From the NCBI GenBank assembly GCA_017542145.1, contig JAFXXQ010000022.1, positions 1-64,000 of the forward strand: a DNA stretch of 64,000 nt, given 5' to 3'. The translations under genes were made by a program, and so were the position numbers. The stretch comes from Bacteroidaceae bacterium (lineage in GTDB: Bacteria > Bacteroidota > Bacteroidia > Bacteroidales > Bacteroidaceae). Positions 1-8,803 of the stretch are shown here, piece by piece (the stretch's first letter is position 1; every line of letters starts with the position of its first letter). The notes beneath the pieces are model-generated. The model searched no databases. It saw only the letters and a program-made list of their open reading frames with translations, and was not told the origin of the DNA.

Positions 1-160
1 ACTTTCCTGGTACGACCATCATATCTCTACAGGGAAACTGGAAGGGATAAACAACAAAATCAAAACAATGAAGAGACAAGCATATGGATACAGAGACGAG
101 AAGTTCTTTGAACTCAAAATCCTTTCTCTACACGATAAGAACTATGCATTTGTCGGATGA
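1..160 (+). CDS. ISL3-family transposase, C-terminal fragment cut by the window edge
   Basis: An open frame enters from the left edge and reads ...WYDHHISTGKLEGINNKI, then KTMKRQAYGYRD and LSLHDKNYAFVG before TGA at 158-160. The STG(x)LEGxNNKIKxxKRxAYGYRD block is the typical C-terminal end of the DDE transposases of the ISL3 (IS204/IS1001/IS1165) family, which carry out cut-and-paste transposition. Only about 52 residues are inside the window, so whether the whole gene is intact cannot be judged. The stop codon lies inside the right terminal inverted repeat, as is common for these elements. Confidence 0.85.
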   Translation, partial: LSWYDHHISTGKLEGINNKIKTMKRQAYGYRDEKFFELKILSLHDKNYAFVG

Positions 161-163
161 ACC
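151..163 (+). repeat. Right terminal inverted repeat of the ISL3-type element
   Basis: TGTCGGATGAACC overlaps the transposase stop codon and should mark the right end of the insertion sequence. The same 13 bases recur exactly at 43451-43463, facing their reverse complement at 43425-43437, which supports reading them as an IS end. Confidence 0.75.
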
Positions 164-214
164 TTTCTTTTTCTTTTTCTCTAAGTAGGTGTATGGTTTT
201 TCAAATATTTGCTT

Positions 215-222
215 TATCTTTG
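215..222 (+). promoter_or_regulatory. Bacteroidetes -7 box for the glutathione peroxidase operon
   Basis: TATCTTTG matches the Bacteroidetes -7 consensus TAnnTTTG and lies 43 bases before the start codon at 265. No clear TTTG -33 box is seen. The bases between the IS end at 163 and here are T-rich without genes. Confidence 0.6.
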
Positions 223-264
223 CGCTTTGAAAAAAAACGTGGTGTATTAACGAAAATACAATAA

Positions 265-873
265 ATGAAAAGAAAACCATTAAAATTGCTGCTTGCCATG
301 CTATGCTTTCTCAACTGCACGCCTGGTGCAACCACCATCTACGACTTTACCGCCGAGACGAACAAGGGCGACGTAGTGAATTTTGCCGACTACAAGGGAA
401 GGGTGCTGCTGATTGTCAACACCGCCTCCAAATGCGGCTTCACCCCGCAGTACGACGGGCTTGAGGCGCTGTATCAGAAGTACAGGGGCAAGGGGCTGGT
501 CGTCATCGGCTTCCCCTGCGACCAGTTCGGCCATCAGGAGCCCGGCAGCGACGAAGAGATTGAGGAGTTCTGCCGCCTGAATCACGGCGTGACCTTCCCG
601 CTGATGGCGAAGTCCGACGTGAACGGCGAGCATGCCAACGACGTCTTCCGCTGGCTCTACTCGGAGAAGCCCTTTGCCGGTTTCGGCGACAGCGACACGG
701 GCCGGTTCATGGACGGGATGCTCTCCAGGGCCAACCCCGACTATGCCTCCAACCCGGACATCAAGTGGAATTTCACCAAGTTCCTCATCGACCGCAAGGG
801 CCGTGTGGTAGCCCGCTTCGAGCCCACCGTGACTCCTGAGGAGATGGACGCACACATTAAAGCCCTGCTGTAA
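265..873 (+). CDS. Glutathione peroxidase-like thiol peroxidase, exported
   Basis: The protein has 202 residues and belongs to the GPx family, which reduces hydrogen peroxide and lipid hydroperoxides, in bacteria usually with thioredoxin. The N-terminus is a signal peptide with a possible lipobox (CFLNC, Cys 18), so it probably acts in the periplasm or attached to a membrane. The peroxidatic cysteine is Cys 57 in NTASKCGFT, the FPCDQFGHQEP motif follows near residue 83, and WNFTKF occurs near residue 168. These three blocks carry the family's Cys/Gln/Trp/Asn active site. It uses Cys, not selenocysteine. It is first in an operon with a DUF4491 protein (3-base gap) and a ZIP transporter, and the -7 box at 215 probably drives all three. 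Confidence 0.93.
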   Translation: MKRKPLKLLLAMLCFLNCTPGATTIYDFTAETNKGDVVNFADYKGRVLLIVNTASKCGFTPQYDGLEALYQKYRGKGLVVIGFPCDQFGHQEPGSDEEIEEFCRLNHGVTFPLMAKSDVNGEHANDVFRWLYSEKPFAGFGDSDTGRFMDGMLSRANPDYASNPDIKWNFTKFLIDRKGRVVARFEPTVTPEEMDAHIKALL

Positions 874-876
874 ACG

Positions 877-1200
877 ATGAACTTCAGCGGTATCATTGTC
901 GGCGCGGCCGTCTTCTTCTGCATCGGCATCTGCCATCCCGCCGTCATCAAGATGGAGTATTATTGGGGCAAGCAGAGCTGGTGGCTTTGGCTCGTGGTGG
1001 GGCTGGCCTGCTGCGGTGCGTCGCTGTTCGTTGCCGACCAGACACTCTCCACCATCATCGGCGGCTTTGCCTTCTCCTGCCTTTGGGGCATTCTGGAGAT
1101 GTTCCAGCAGGAAAAGCGCGTCCTCAGGGGCTGGTTCCCGGAGAATCCCCGCCGCCATGCCTATTACGAATCCATCCGTCAAAAGAAACAAAAGAAATGA
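877..1200 (+). CDS. DUF4491 family small membrane protein
   Basis: The protein has 107 residues with three hydrophobic segments (about 1-20, 35-53 and 60-75) and a basic C-terminal tail ending in RQKKQKK. The segments SGIIVGAAVFFCIGI and FSCLWGILEMFQQEKRV resemble the DUF4491 family of Bacteroidetes, whose function is unknown. It starts 3 bases after the peroxidase stop, and its stop overlaps the ATG of the ZIP transporter (ATGA at 1197-1200), so the three genes are translationally linked. Nothing in the sequence shows a catalytic motif. Confidence 0.85.
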   Translation: MNFSGIIVGAAVFFCIGICHPAVIKMEYYWGKQSWWLWLVVGLACCGASLFVADQTLSTIIGGFAFSCLWGILEMFQQEKRVLRGWFPENPRRHAYYESIRQKKQKK

Positions 1201-1961
1201 ATCCAGTTGTCGTTGCGCTGTTGATTCCGTTCCTGGGGACTGCCCTGGGGTCGGCGTTCGTGTTCTTCATGAAGCGGGAGATGCCTCCGCTGGTGCAGAA
1301 AATCCTGTTGGGCTTTGCCTCTGGCGTGATGGTGGCTGCCTCTGTGTGGTCGTTGATTATACCGGCCATCGGGATGGGGACAGGGCCTTCGGCTGTCGTC
1401 CCACCCACCATCGGCCTGTTGGCTGGCTTTGCATTTCTGCTCTTGATTGACTACGTCACGCCGCACATCCACCCTGTCGGCGGCCCCGAGGGTCCGAAGA
1501 GCCGTTTATCGCGTACCACCAAGCTGGCTCTCGCCGTCACCATCCACAATTTTCCCGAAGGCATGGCCGTGGGTGTGGCCATCGCCGGTGCCCTTACAGC
1601 TGATTTCCGCCTGGCCGGCGCCCTTGCTCTGTCGCTGGGCATTGCCATACAGAATGTCCCCGAGGGAGCCATCATCTCCATGCCGCTGCGGGCTGAAGGC
1701 AACAGCCGCCTCCGCGCCTTCGGCATCGGCGCGCTGAGCGGCATCGTCGAGCCTATCGGGGGCGCGCTGGTACTCCTGCTGGCCACATCCATCGTCGGAA
1801 TCATGCCCTACATGCTGGCTTTCGCAGCAGGCGCCATGCTCTACGTGGTGGTGGAGGAACTGGTTCCAGAATACTCACAAGGCCGTCATTCCAACATCGG
1901 CACCATCGGCTTCGCCATCGGTTTTGCCTTGATGATGGTTCTGGACGTACTGCTGGGCTGA
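1197..1961 (+). CDS. ZIP family divalent metal transporter
   Basis: The start at 1197 overlaps the preceding stop by four bases; an in-frame upstream extension runs through the DUF4491 gene in another frame and is not believable. The 254-residue protein has about eight membrane segments. It carries the two ZIP metal-site motifs, HNFPEGMAVG near residue 115 and QNVPEGAIIS near residue 148, which line the binuclear metal channel in ZupT/GufA-type transporters that bring Zn2+ and other divalent ions into the cytoplasm. The substrate cannot be read from sequence. Its place behind a peroxidase suggests metal handling linked to redox stress, but that is inference. Confidence 0.92.
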   Translation: MNPVVVALLIPFLGTALGSAFVFFMKREMPPLVQKILLGFASGVMVAASVWSLIIPAIGMGTGPSAVVPPTIGLLAGFAFLLLIDYVTPHIHPVGGPEGPKSRLSRTTKLALAVTIHNFPEGMAVGVAIAGALTADFRLAGALALSLGIAIQNVPEGAIISMPLRAEGNSRLRAFGIGALSGIVEPIGGALVLLLATSIVGIMPYMLAFAAGAMLYVVVEELVPEYSQGRHSNIGTIGFAIGFALMMVLDVLLG

Positions 1962-2006
1962 CGCCGCCCGAACTTCTTTCGTGAACGAACAGATTCCTCC
2001 CTTTCA

Positions 2007-3692
2007 GTGATACGCACGCCCCGTCACCCACTCTTCGGCCTTGCGGCAGGCAGCCTTCTGTTGGCTGTCATGTCACTCACAGCCTGCCAGCCGGAGGTGC
2101 CGAAGCAGCAGCCTTGCATCGTCAACTTTGTGAATTTCATCCGTCAGACCGAGCCGCGCGACGAGCAGTTCACCGATGACTACCTTTTCCAAACCACCGC
2201 CAATGAGCTCCGGCTGCTGGATGATTATGGCTTTCGCGGGACCTTCCTGCTCCAGTACGACGCCCTCGTCAACCCTGCCTACCAGCAGCTACTGGCCGAG
2301 GCCATGAGCCGCGGTCACGAGGTGGGTGCATGGTGGGAAATCACCGAGCCGCACGTCCGCGATGCCGGCATGACGTGGCGCGGCCGCTACCCCTGGGACT
2401 GGCATGCCAACGTAGGCTTCGCCACCGGCTACACCCCCGACGATCGCGAGCGTCTCGTTGACGTCTATATGGCGAAGTTCCATGACGTATTCGGCTGTTA
2501 TCCAGCATCCGTCGGCTCGTGGTTCATCGATGCCCACACCCTCGCGTACCTCAGCGACAAGTACCACATCACCGCCTCGTGCAACTGTAAGGACCAGTAC
2601 GGCACCGATGGCTACACCCTCTGGGGCGGCTACTGGAATCAGGCATACTACCCCAGCCGCGTCAATGCCTACATGCCCGCCCAGACCGCCGCGGCGCAGA
2701 TCCCCGTCCCCGTGTTCCGTATGCTGGGCAGCGACCCCGTTCACCAGTACGACAACGCCCTCGACAGCCGCGTCCAGGGCGTCATTACCCTCGAGCCCGT
2801 CTATACCGGCCAAGGTGGAGGAGGGGGAAACCGCCAGTGGACGGAGTGGTTCCTCTCGGCCATGACCTCCAGCACCAGCCTTGCCTTCAACTATATCCAG
2901 GCGGGGCAGGAGAACTCGTTTGGCTGGAACGCCATGAAGGACGGCCTCGCCATGCAGATGCCGCTCATCCGTCGCCTGGCCGACGACGGCAAAGTCCGTG
3001 TGGAGACGTTGGCTGAGTCGGGCCGATGGTTCCGCGAGCGTTACCCTCTGACCCCAGCCACGGCCGTCACCGTGAGCGACAACTTCCTCCATGACGGCCG
3101 CAGCGCCGCATGGTACGACAGCCGCTACTACCGCGCCGGGCTTTACTGGGATGCCGACCGATTTACCATCCGTGACCTCCACCTCTTTGACGAGACCCTC
3201 GAGTCCGACTACCTCCGCCGCGCCGGCATCTCCACGAAGTGCGTCTATTCCACGCTGCCCATCGTTGATGGCTACCTTTGGAGCACATCCCGCGAACGGG
3301 CAGGGCTGCGCCTTGTCGCCCTCGACGATGAGGGGAAGGCAGAAGAGATACCCGTCACCACCCACACCTATCGTCAGACCGCTGCTGACGCCCTCGTCGT
3401 CGAGCAGACCACGTCCTACGGCGCCTTCACCCTGACGTTTACCGAGGGCAGGATGGCCATCGATTTCCGCCCGCAGCAGCCTGTGAAATGGGCACTTGAA
3501 TTTACGGCTGCCCCAAGTTCTCCGCTGCCCTTCACCCAGCTCACAGACCGCGAACTTACCGCCAATTGGAATGGCCATGCTTACACCCTTCGCGCCCTGA
3601 AGGGCCACTTCGCCCCCGTTTCCACCTCATCTGTCGCCGCGTGGCGCATCCTTCCCCGTCGTGGGAGAATCCTTCTCTCGTGCAAGGAATAA
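2007..3692 (+). CDS. Polysaccharide deacetylase-like (NodB-fold) lipoprotein
   Basis: Translation probably begins at GTG 2007, because this start gives a clean lipoprotein signal peptide (LLLAVMSLTAC, Cys 27) on a 561-residue protein. Residues about 35-300 resemble the glycoside hydrolase/deacetylase beta-barrel: GFRGTFLLQYDAL, then SRGHEVGAWWEITEPH and FIDAHTLAYLSDKY, a layout like NodB polysaccharide deacetylases in Bacteroidetes. The standard TFDD metal motif is not obvious, so the enzymatic activity is uncertain; it may bind rather than cleave glycans. The C-terminal 200 residues look like a beta-rich domain. It lies 45 bases after the ZIP gene and ends before a strong hairpin at 3758. 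Confidence 0.65.
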   Translation: MIRTPRHPLFGLAAGSLLLAVMSLTACQPEVPKQQPCIVNFVNFIRQTEPRDEQFTDDYLFQTTANELRLLDDYGFRGTFLLQYDALVNPAYQQLLAEAMSRGHEVGAWWEITEPHVRDAGMTWRGRYPWDWHANVGFATGYTPDDRERLVDVYMAKFHDVFGCYPASVGSWFIDAHTLAYLSDKYHITASCNCKDQYGTDGYTLWGGYWNQAYYPSRVNAYMPAQTAAAQIPVPVFRMLGSDPVHQYDNALDSRVQGVITLEPVYTGQGGGGGNRQWTEWFLSAMTSSTSLAFNYIQAGQENSFGWNAMKDGLAMQMPLIRRLADDGKVRVETLAESGRWFRERYPLTPATAVTVSDNFLHDGRSAAWYDSRYYRAGLYWDADRFTIRDLHLFDETLESDYLRRAGISTKCVYSTLPIVDGYLWSTSRERAGLRLVALDDEGKAEEIPVTTHTYRQTAADALVVEQTTSYGAFTLTFTEGRMAIDFRPQQPVKWALEFTAAPSSPLPFTQLTDRELTANWNGHAYTLRALKGHFAPVSTSSVAAWRILPRRGRILLSCKE

Positions 3693-3757
3693 AAGCTTTC
3701 GCAGCTCCGTCCGCTCGCCTATTAGGCCGTTAGGGGCGTTTTAGCGGATAATAAAAT

Positions 3758-3801
3758 CAGGAATCAGCCAAGCATGGTTTTCACCATCAGGCTGATTCCT
3801 G
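3758..3801. terminator. Bidirectional terminator between convergent genes
   Basis: CAGGAATCAGCC (3758-3769) pairs perfectly with GGCTGATTCCTG (3790-3801), and an inner ATGGT/ACCAT extends the stem. T-rich sequence follows on the plus side. It lies between the plus-strand deacetylase-like gene and the minus-strand HerA-like gene, which end toward each other. Confidence 0.8.
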
Positions 3802-3823
3802 TTTCCTTGTTCCTCTTTTCTGT

Positions 3824-5461
3824 TTATTTTATCAGATTGCCGAGGATGGAACGGAGAATGGAGCGAGTGGCTGAGCTGGCGGCGTTGCCGATGGCATTGC
3901 CAGCGGTCTTCTGGACGGAGCCGCTCTTGGCTTTTCCGCCGACGGCCTTCTTGACTTCTTTGCCGATGGCGCTGCCCACGGCGGCGGTGGCAGAGGTGAC
4001 GATGGCGCCGGCGACAACCTTGCCGATGCTCTTACTGCCGGACTTCTTGGTGACCTTGGTAGTCGTTTCACCCCTGCCGCTACGCTTGCTGACCTGCCCG
4101 CTTTCCCGCTTGCTAACCTCGATGGCGCGGCGCTCGGCCTCGGCTTCCTTTGCGGCGGCTTCGGCTGCCTTTTCGGCTGCCTCGGCTTCGGCCAGGAGGA
4201 TTTCAAAAGCGCTTTCGCGGTCGATCATCTTGTCGTACTTGCCGTAGATGCGGCTGCGGTTGATAATCATCTCGCGCTCGCTGGAGCTGATGGCGCCAAT
4301 CTGGCTGAGCGGGAAGAGAATCTTGGCACGCTGCACCATGCCGGGGATGCCCTTCTCGTCGAGGAAGGAGACGAGAGCTTCGCCGGTGCCCAGTTGGGTG
4401 ATGGCCTCAGAGGTATCGAACTTGGGATTGGGGCGGAAGGTGTCGGCCGAGACTTTGACGGCCTTCTGGTCCTTGGGCGTGTAGGCGCGGAGGGCGTGCT
4501 GCACGCGGTTGCCGAGTTGGCCGAGGATGTTCTCAGGGATGTCAGTGGGGTACTGGGTGACGAAATAGACGCCGACGCCCTTACTGCGGATGAGGCGGAT
4601 GACTTGCTCAATCTTCTCGATGAGTGCCTTGGAGGTATCGGTAAAGAGCATGTGGGCTTCGTCGAAAAAGAAAACGAGTCGTGGCAGCTCCATATCGCCT
4701 ACCTCGGGCAGCTGGGCGTAGAGGTCGCTGAGCAGCCAGAGCAGGAATGTGCTGTAGAGCTTGGGATTGAGCATCAGCTTGTCGGCGGCGAGGACGCTCA
4801 TGACACCGCGACCCCCTTCGTTGGCGAGGAGATCAAAGATGTCGAACGAGGGCTCGGCGAAGAAGATGTTACCGCCCTGATCCTCAAGGCTGAGGAGAGC
4901 GCGCTGGATGGCGCCGATGCTGGCCGACGTCATCATGCCGTACTTGGCGGTGTACTCGCGATGGTGCTCGCTGACGTAGTTGAGCATCGAGCGGAGGTCC
5001 TTGATGTCGATGAGAAGCAGGCCGCGGTCGTCGGCAATGCGGAAGACGATGTTGAGCACGCCGGTCTGCGTCTCATTGAGGTCGAGCAGACGGGCCAGCA
5101 GCTGGGGACCCATGTTGCTGATGGTGGTGCGCATGGGGTGACCCTGTTCGCCAAAAACGTCATAGAAACGTACGGGGCAGCCTTCGAACCGGGGGTTCTC
5201 GATGCCGAACTCGGGGCAGCGTTTCTCAATGAATGAACTCATAGCGCCGGGACGGCTGATGCCGCTCAGGTCACCCTTCATGTCAGCCATGAAGCAGGGG
5301 ACACCTGCCTGGCTGAAGGTTTCGGCGAGTACTTGCAGGGTTACGGTTTTGCCGGTACCGGTGGCGCCGGCTACCAGTCCGTGACGGTTGGCCATCTTGC
5401 CGCAGAGGTTGATGGCTCCGTCATCGCAATGGGCAATGTAGAGATTGTTGTTTATTAGCAT
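3824..5461 (-). CDS. HerA-like ATPase, DUF853 family
   Basis: The 545-residue protein starts with NNLYIAHCDDGAINLCGKMANRHG, followed by the Walker A motif GATGTGKT near residue 34 and, near residue 267, the Walker B strand LVFFFDEAHMLF. This is the layout of the DUF853 group of HerA/FtsK-type ATPases, cytosolic hexameric motors thought to act on DNA. The C-terminal 130 residues are rich in Ala, Lys and Ser (EAEAAEKAAEAAAKEAEAE, coiled-coil like) and then low in complexity with GxAIGxAASSATRSI, which may contact membrane or nucleic acid. It follows rfbB on the same strand after 15 bases and so is probably co-transcribed, although no functional link is evident. Confidence 0.85.
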   Translation of the reverse strand: MLINNNLYIAHCDDGAINLCGKMANRHGLVAGATGTGKTVTLQVLAETFSQAGVPCFMADMKGDLSGISRPGAMSSFIEKRCPEFGIENPRFEGCPVRFYDVFGEQGHPMRTTISNMGPQLLARLLDLNETQTGVLNIVFRIADDRGLLLIDIKDLRSMLNYVSEHHREYTAKYGMMTSASIGAIQRALLSLEDQGGNIFFAEPSFDIFDLLANEGGRGVMSVLAADKLMLNPKLYSTFLLWLLSDLYAQLPEVGDMELPRLVFFFDEAHMLFTDTSKALIEKIEQVIRLIRSKGVGVYFVTQYPTDIPENILGQLGNRVQHALRAYTPKDQKAVKVSADTFRPNPKFDTSEAITQLGTGEALVSFLDEKGIPGMVQRAKILFPLSQIGAISSSEREMIINRSRIYGKYDKMIDRESAFEILLAEAEAAEKAAEAAAKEAEAERRAIEVSKRESGQVSKRSGRGETTTKVTKKSGSKSIGKVVAGAIVTSATAAVGSAIGKEVKKAVGGKAKSGSVQKTAGNAIGNAASSATRSILRSILGNLIK

Positions 5462-5476
5462 AGTAATTGGTTTTTT

Positions 5477-6613
5477 TTATCTGTTTTTGTACATATCGTC
5501 GTAGTATTTCTGATAGTCGCCCGAAGTGACGTTGTCCATCCACTCCTGGTTGTCGAGATACCAGCGGACGGTCTTCTCGATGCCCTCCTCGAACTGCAGG
5601 CTGGGCTCCCAGCCGAGTTCGCGCTGCAGCTTCGAGCTGTCGATGGCATAGCGCAGGTCATGCCCTGCACGGTCGGTGACGTAGGTGATGAGGTCCATGT
5701 CGGCGCCCTCGGGCCGTCCCAGCAGACGGTCCACGGTGTTGATGAGCACGCGGATGATGTCGATGTTCTTCCACTCGTTGAAGCCGCCGATGTTGTACGT
5801 CTCGGCGATGGTGCCGCGATGGAAGATGACGTCGATGGCACGCGCATGGTCCTCCACATAGAGCCAGTCGCGTACGTTCTCGCCCTTGCCATATACGGGC
5901 AGCGGCTTGCGATGGCGTATATTGTTGATGAAGAGCGGGATGAGTTTCTCGGGAAACTGGTAGGGCCCGTAGTTATTGGAGCAGTTCGTCACGATGGTGG
6001 GCAGGCCGTAGGTGTCGTGGTAGGCACGGACGAAGTGGTCGCTCGAAGCCTTCGCGGCGCTGTAGGGGCTGTGAGGCTGGTACTTGAGGTCCTCGGTGAA
6101 GAAGAGTTCGCCGTAGGCCAGGTGGTGCTGTCCGCTGGAGGCCTTGGTGCTGAACGGGGGCTGGATGCCCTCGGGGTGCGTCATCTCCAGGGCGCCATAC
6201 ACCTCGTCGGTGGAGATGTGGTAGAAGCGCTTGCCCTCGTAGCCCTCCGGCAGGCTCTCCCAATACAGCTTGGCAGCCTGAAGGAGCGAGAGCGTACCCA
6301 TGACATTCGTCTTGGCAAAGGTGAAGGGGTCCTTGATGCTGCGGTCCACGTGGCTCTCGGCAGCGAGGTGGATAATGCCGTCCACGTGCTCGCGCTGCAT
6401 GAGGGCATAGATGGTGTCGAAGTCGCAGATGTCGGCGCGAACGAAGGCGTAGTTCGGCTTGTCTTCGATGTCCTTCAGGTTGGCAAGGTTACCGGCATAC
6501 GTCAGTTTGTCGACGTTGATGATGCGGTACTCTGGGTACTTGTTCACAAAGAGTCGAACGACGTGGCTGCCGATGAACCCTGCTCCGCCGGTGATGATGA
6601 TAGTATTCTTCAT
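5477..6613 (-). CDS. rfbB: dTDP-glucose 4,6-dehydratase
   Basis: The 378-residue protein is an extended short-chain dehydrogenase. GGAGFIGSHVVRLF near residue 9 binds NAD+, HLAAESHVDRSI is the conserved sugar-nucleotide block, STDEVYGAL carries the catalytic Thr-Asp-Glu, and YSAAKASSDHFVRAY supplies Tyr-x3-Lys. RfbB converts dTDP-glucose to dTDP-4-keto-6-deoxyglucose, the branch point to dTDP-rhamnose and other deoxysugars of surface polysaccharides. The usual partners rfbA, rfbC and rfbD are not adjacent. The WxcM-like isomerase domain at 37466 could use the same product, although it lies 31 kb away. A minus-strand -7 box at 6657-6664 fits its promoter. Confidence 0.95.
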   Translation of the reverse strand: MKNTIIITGGAGFIGSHVVRLFVNKYPEYRIINVDKLTYAGNLANLKDIEDKPNYAFVRADICDFDTIYALMQREHVDGIIHLAAESHVDRSIKDPFTFAKTNVMGTLSLLQAAKLYWESLPEGYEGKRFYHISTDEVYGALEMTHPEGIQPPFSTKASSGQHHLAYGELFFTEDLKYQPHSPYSAAKASSDHFVRAYHDTYGLPTIVTNCSNNYGPYQFPEKLIPLFINNIRHRKPLPVYGKGENVRDWLYVEDHARAIDVIFHRGTIAETYNIGGFNEWKNIDIIRVLINTVDRLLGRPEGADMDLITYVTDRAGHDLRYAIDSSKLQRELGWEPSLQFEEGIEKTVRWYLDNQEWMDNVTSGDYQKYYDDMYKNR

Positions 6614-6656
6614 TTACAATTTAACAATTTATGAATTACTATTTCAAAACTGCCGT

Positions 6657-6664
6657 CAAAGATA
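6657..6664 (-). promoter_or_regulatory. -7 box for rfbB
   Basis: On the minus strand this reads TATCTTTG, a perfect TAnnTTTG match, 44 bases before the rfbB start. A TTG lies upstream at 6688-6690 with a rather long 23-base spacer. The intergenic region up to 6799 is AT-rich. Confidence 0.6.
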
Positions 6665-6759
6665 AGAACAATAATTGAAAAAACGTTCAATAGAATTCAA
6701 AAAAAGTGCTGACGATGCAAAAAACTCTCTCTCCCGCTTTTATTTTAAAAGGAAATGTG

Positions 6760-6767
6760 TAACTTTA
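6760..6767 (+). promoter_or_regulatory. Probable -7 box for the GH51 operon
   Basis: TAACTTTA differs from the TAnnTTTG consensus only in the last base and lies 33 bases before the ATG at 6800. No convincing -33 box was seen. Confidence 0.4.
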
Positions 6768-6799
6768 CGCCCAGAATCCATAAACGAATAATTAAGTAC

Positions 6800-8803
6800 A
6801 TGAAAAAGACATCGCTTTCCCTTCTCGCCGCTATGCTGTGTGTGTCAGTTTCATCTGCACAGCCGGGCATGAACTCGGGCTCTCAGCTCGTCCACGACTT
6901 TCAGGTGAATCTCAAGAAGGTGGGTGCTCCCATCCAGCCCACCATGTATGGCATCTTCTTCGAGGACATCAACTATGGTGCCGACGGAGGCCTTTACGCC
7001 GAGCTGGTGAAGAACCGCTCGTTCGACTTCCCCTACGCTTTCACGGGCTGGCAGGTGGCCGGCAACGTCGAGCTGCGCAAGGGCGACGGCCCCTTCGACC
7101 GCAACCCTAATTACGTCCGCCTCGGCTACAGCGGCCATCACGACAAGTTCACCGCCCTCATCAACGAGGGTTTCTTTGGCATCGGCGTGGAGCAGGGCAA
7201 GACGTACAACTTCTCCGTCTGGGCTCGTGTGCCGGACGGCTTCAAGACTGCCAAGGTGCGCGTGCAGCTCGCCATCCCTAACACCATGGGTGAACGTCAG
7301 CAGTTTGTGGAAAAGGAGATTACCTTCGAGGGTGGCGAGTGGAAGAAATACGAAGTAGCCATTGAGTCGTCCCTTACCCATCCGAAGGCACAGCTGCGCA
7401 TCTTCCTCGTGGGGAGGAACAGCGTCGATCTGGAGCATGTCAGCCTCTTTCCCGCCGATGCGTGGAATGGGCTCCTCCGCAACGACCTTGTGCAGGCTTT
7501 GGCTGACCTCCATCCGGGCGTGTTCCGTTTCCCCGGCGGCTGCATTGTGGAAGGCACCGACCTCGCCACGCGCTATAATTGGAAAAACACCGTTGGCCCT
7601 GCCGAAAACCGTCCGCTGAACGAGAACCGTTGGCACTACACCTTCGACTACCGTTTCTTCCCCGACTACTTCCAGACCTATGGTCTCGGCTTCTACGAGT
7701 TCTTCTGCCTCTCTGAGGCCATTGGTGCTGCCCCGCTGCCCGTCATCAGTTGTGGCCTTGCCTGCCAGTTCCAGAATCGTCCTGAGGAGAACGCCCATTG
7801 CCCTGTGGATGAACTACAGCCCTTTGTGCAGGATGCTCTTGACCTCATCGAGTTTGCCAACGGCAGCATTGATACGAAGTGGGGCAAGATGCGTGCCGAC
7901 ATGGGACACCCCGAGCCTTTTGGCCTGAAGTTCCTTGCCGTAGGCAATGAGCAGTGGGGACAGGAGTACATCGACCATGTGGAGCCCTTTATCAATGCCC
8001 TGCGCAAAGAACATCCCGAAATCAACATCATTGGTACTGCAGGCCCCTACAACAGCGGCGAGATGTTCGACTTCCTTTGGCCGGAGATGCGCCGCCTGAA
8101 GGCAGACCTTGTCGATGAGCACTACTATGCCCCCGAGAGTTGGTTCATCAGCCATGCCAACCGCTATGACACCTACGACCGCAAGGGGCCGAAGGTGTTT
8201 GCCGGAGAATATGCCTGCCACGGACGCGGCAAGAAGTACAACCACTTCAACGCCTCGCTCATGGAGGCTGCCTTTATGACGGGCTTGGAGCATAATGCCG
8301 ACGTCGTCTATATGGCCACCTATGCACCTCTCTTTGCCCATGTGGAGGGCTGGCAGTGGCGTCCCGACCTCATCTGGTACGACAACCTGCGCAGCGTCCG
8401 CACGTGCAGCTACTATGTGCAGCAGCTCTACAGCACCTACAAGGGCACTAATGTCCTCACCCTTACAGAGAATGGAAAGGCTGTCGCAGGCAATGAGGGG
8501 CAGGATGGTCTTTTCGCCTCGGCGGTATTGGATAAGGAGAAAAACCAGGTTATTGTGAAGGTGGTGAACACAGCCAATGAGCCGCGCCGCTTCGACCTCA
8601 CGTTCAATGGACTGAAGAAAAGACAGACGCTGGTGGATGGCGAGCATATCATTTTCCATAGCGACAATCCCGACATGGAGAACACCGTGCAGAACCCCGC
8701 AGCCGTGTTGCCCCGCACGTTCCAACAGCGCATTGAGGGCAATGTCATGCACGGCCGTATTGCCCCTAACGCCTTCTGCGTCTATGCGTTCACGATACAG
8801 TAG
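6800..8803 (+). CDS. Alpha-L-arabinofuranosidase, GH51 family, exported
   Basis: The start at 6800 is preferred over an upstream one because it gives a normal signal peptide (MKKTSLSLLAAMLCVSVSSA) to a protein of 667 residues. The family block MYGIFFEDINYGADGGLYAELVKNRSF opens the mature enzyme, a CBM4-like beta-sandwich probably follows, and the catalytic barrel contains GNEQWGQEY (acid/base Glu near residue 384) and VFAGEYACHG (nucleophile Glu near residue 470). GH51 enzymes release terminal arabinofuranose from arabinan and arabinoxylan, so this points to plant-fibre breakdown in the periplasm. It overlaps the next gene by 20 bases. No SusC/SusD pair is adjacent. Confidence 0.94.
   Translation: MKKTSLSLLAAMLCVSVSSAQPGMNSGSQLVHDFQVNLKKVGAPIQPTMYGIFFEDINYGADGGLYAELVKNRSFDFPYAFTGWQVAGNVELRKGDGPFDRNPNYVRLGYSGHHDKFTALINEGFFGIGVEQGKTYNFSVWARVPDGFKTAKVRVQLAIPNTMGERQQFVEKEITFEGGEWKKYEVAIESSLTHPKAQLRIFLVGRNSVDLEHVSLFPADAWNGLLRNDLVQALADLHPGVFRFPGGCIVEGTDLATRYNWKNTVGPAENRPLNENRWHYTFDYRFFPDYFQTYGLGFYEFFCLSEAIGAAPLPVISCGLACQFQNRPEENAHCPVDELQPFVQDALDLIEFANGSIDTKWGKMRADMGHPEPFGLKFLAVGNEQWGQEYIDHVEPFINALRKEHPEINIIGTAGPYNSGEMFDFLWPEMRRLKADLVDEHYYAPESWFISHANRYDTYDRKGPKVFAGEYACHGRGKKYNHFNASLMEAAFMTGLEHNADVVYMATYAPLFAHVEGWQWRPDLIWYDNLRSVRTCSYYVQQLYSTYKGTNVLTLTENGKAVAGNEGQDGLFASAVLDKEKNQVIVKVVNTANEPRRFDLTFNGLKKRQTLVDGEHIIFHSDNPDMENTVQNPAAVLPRTFQQRIEGNVMHGRIAPNAFCVYAFTIQ

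Noticed and set aside
265..873. Selenocysteine-containing glutathione peroxidase
   Set aside because: The active-site codon encodes Cys (TGC) and no in-frame TGA or SECIS-like hairpin is present.
3693..3722. Partial copy of the 74-base repeat core after the deacetylase-like gene (GCGAGCGGACGGAGC on the minus strand)
   Set aside because: Only about 20 bases are similar and there is no hairpin centre or GTCAACRR array, so chance cannot be excluded.
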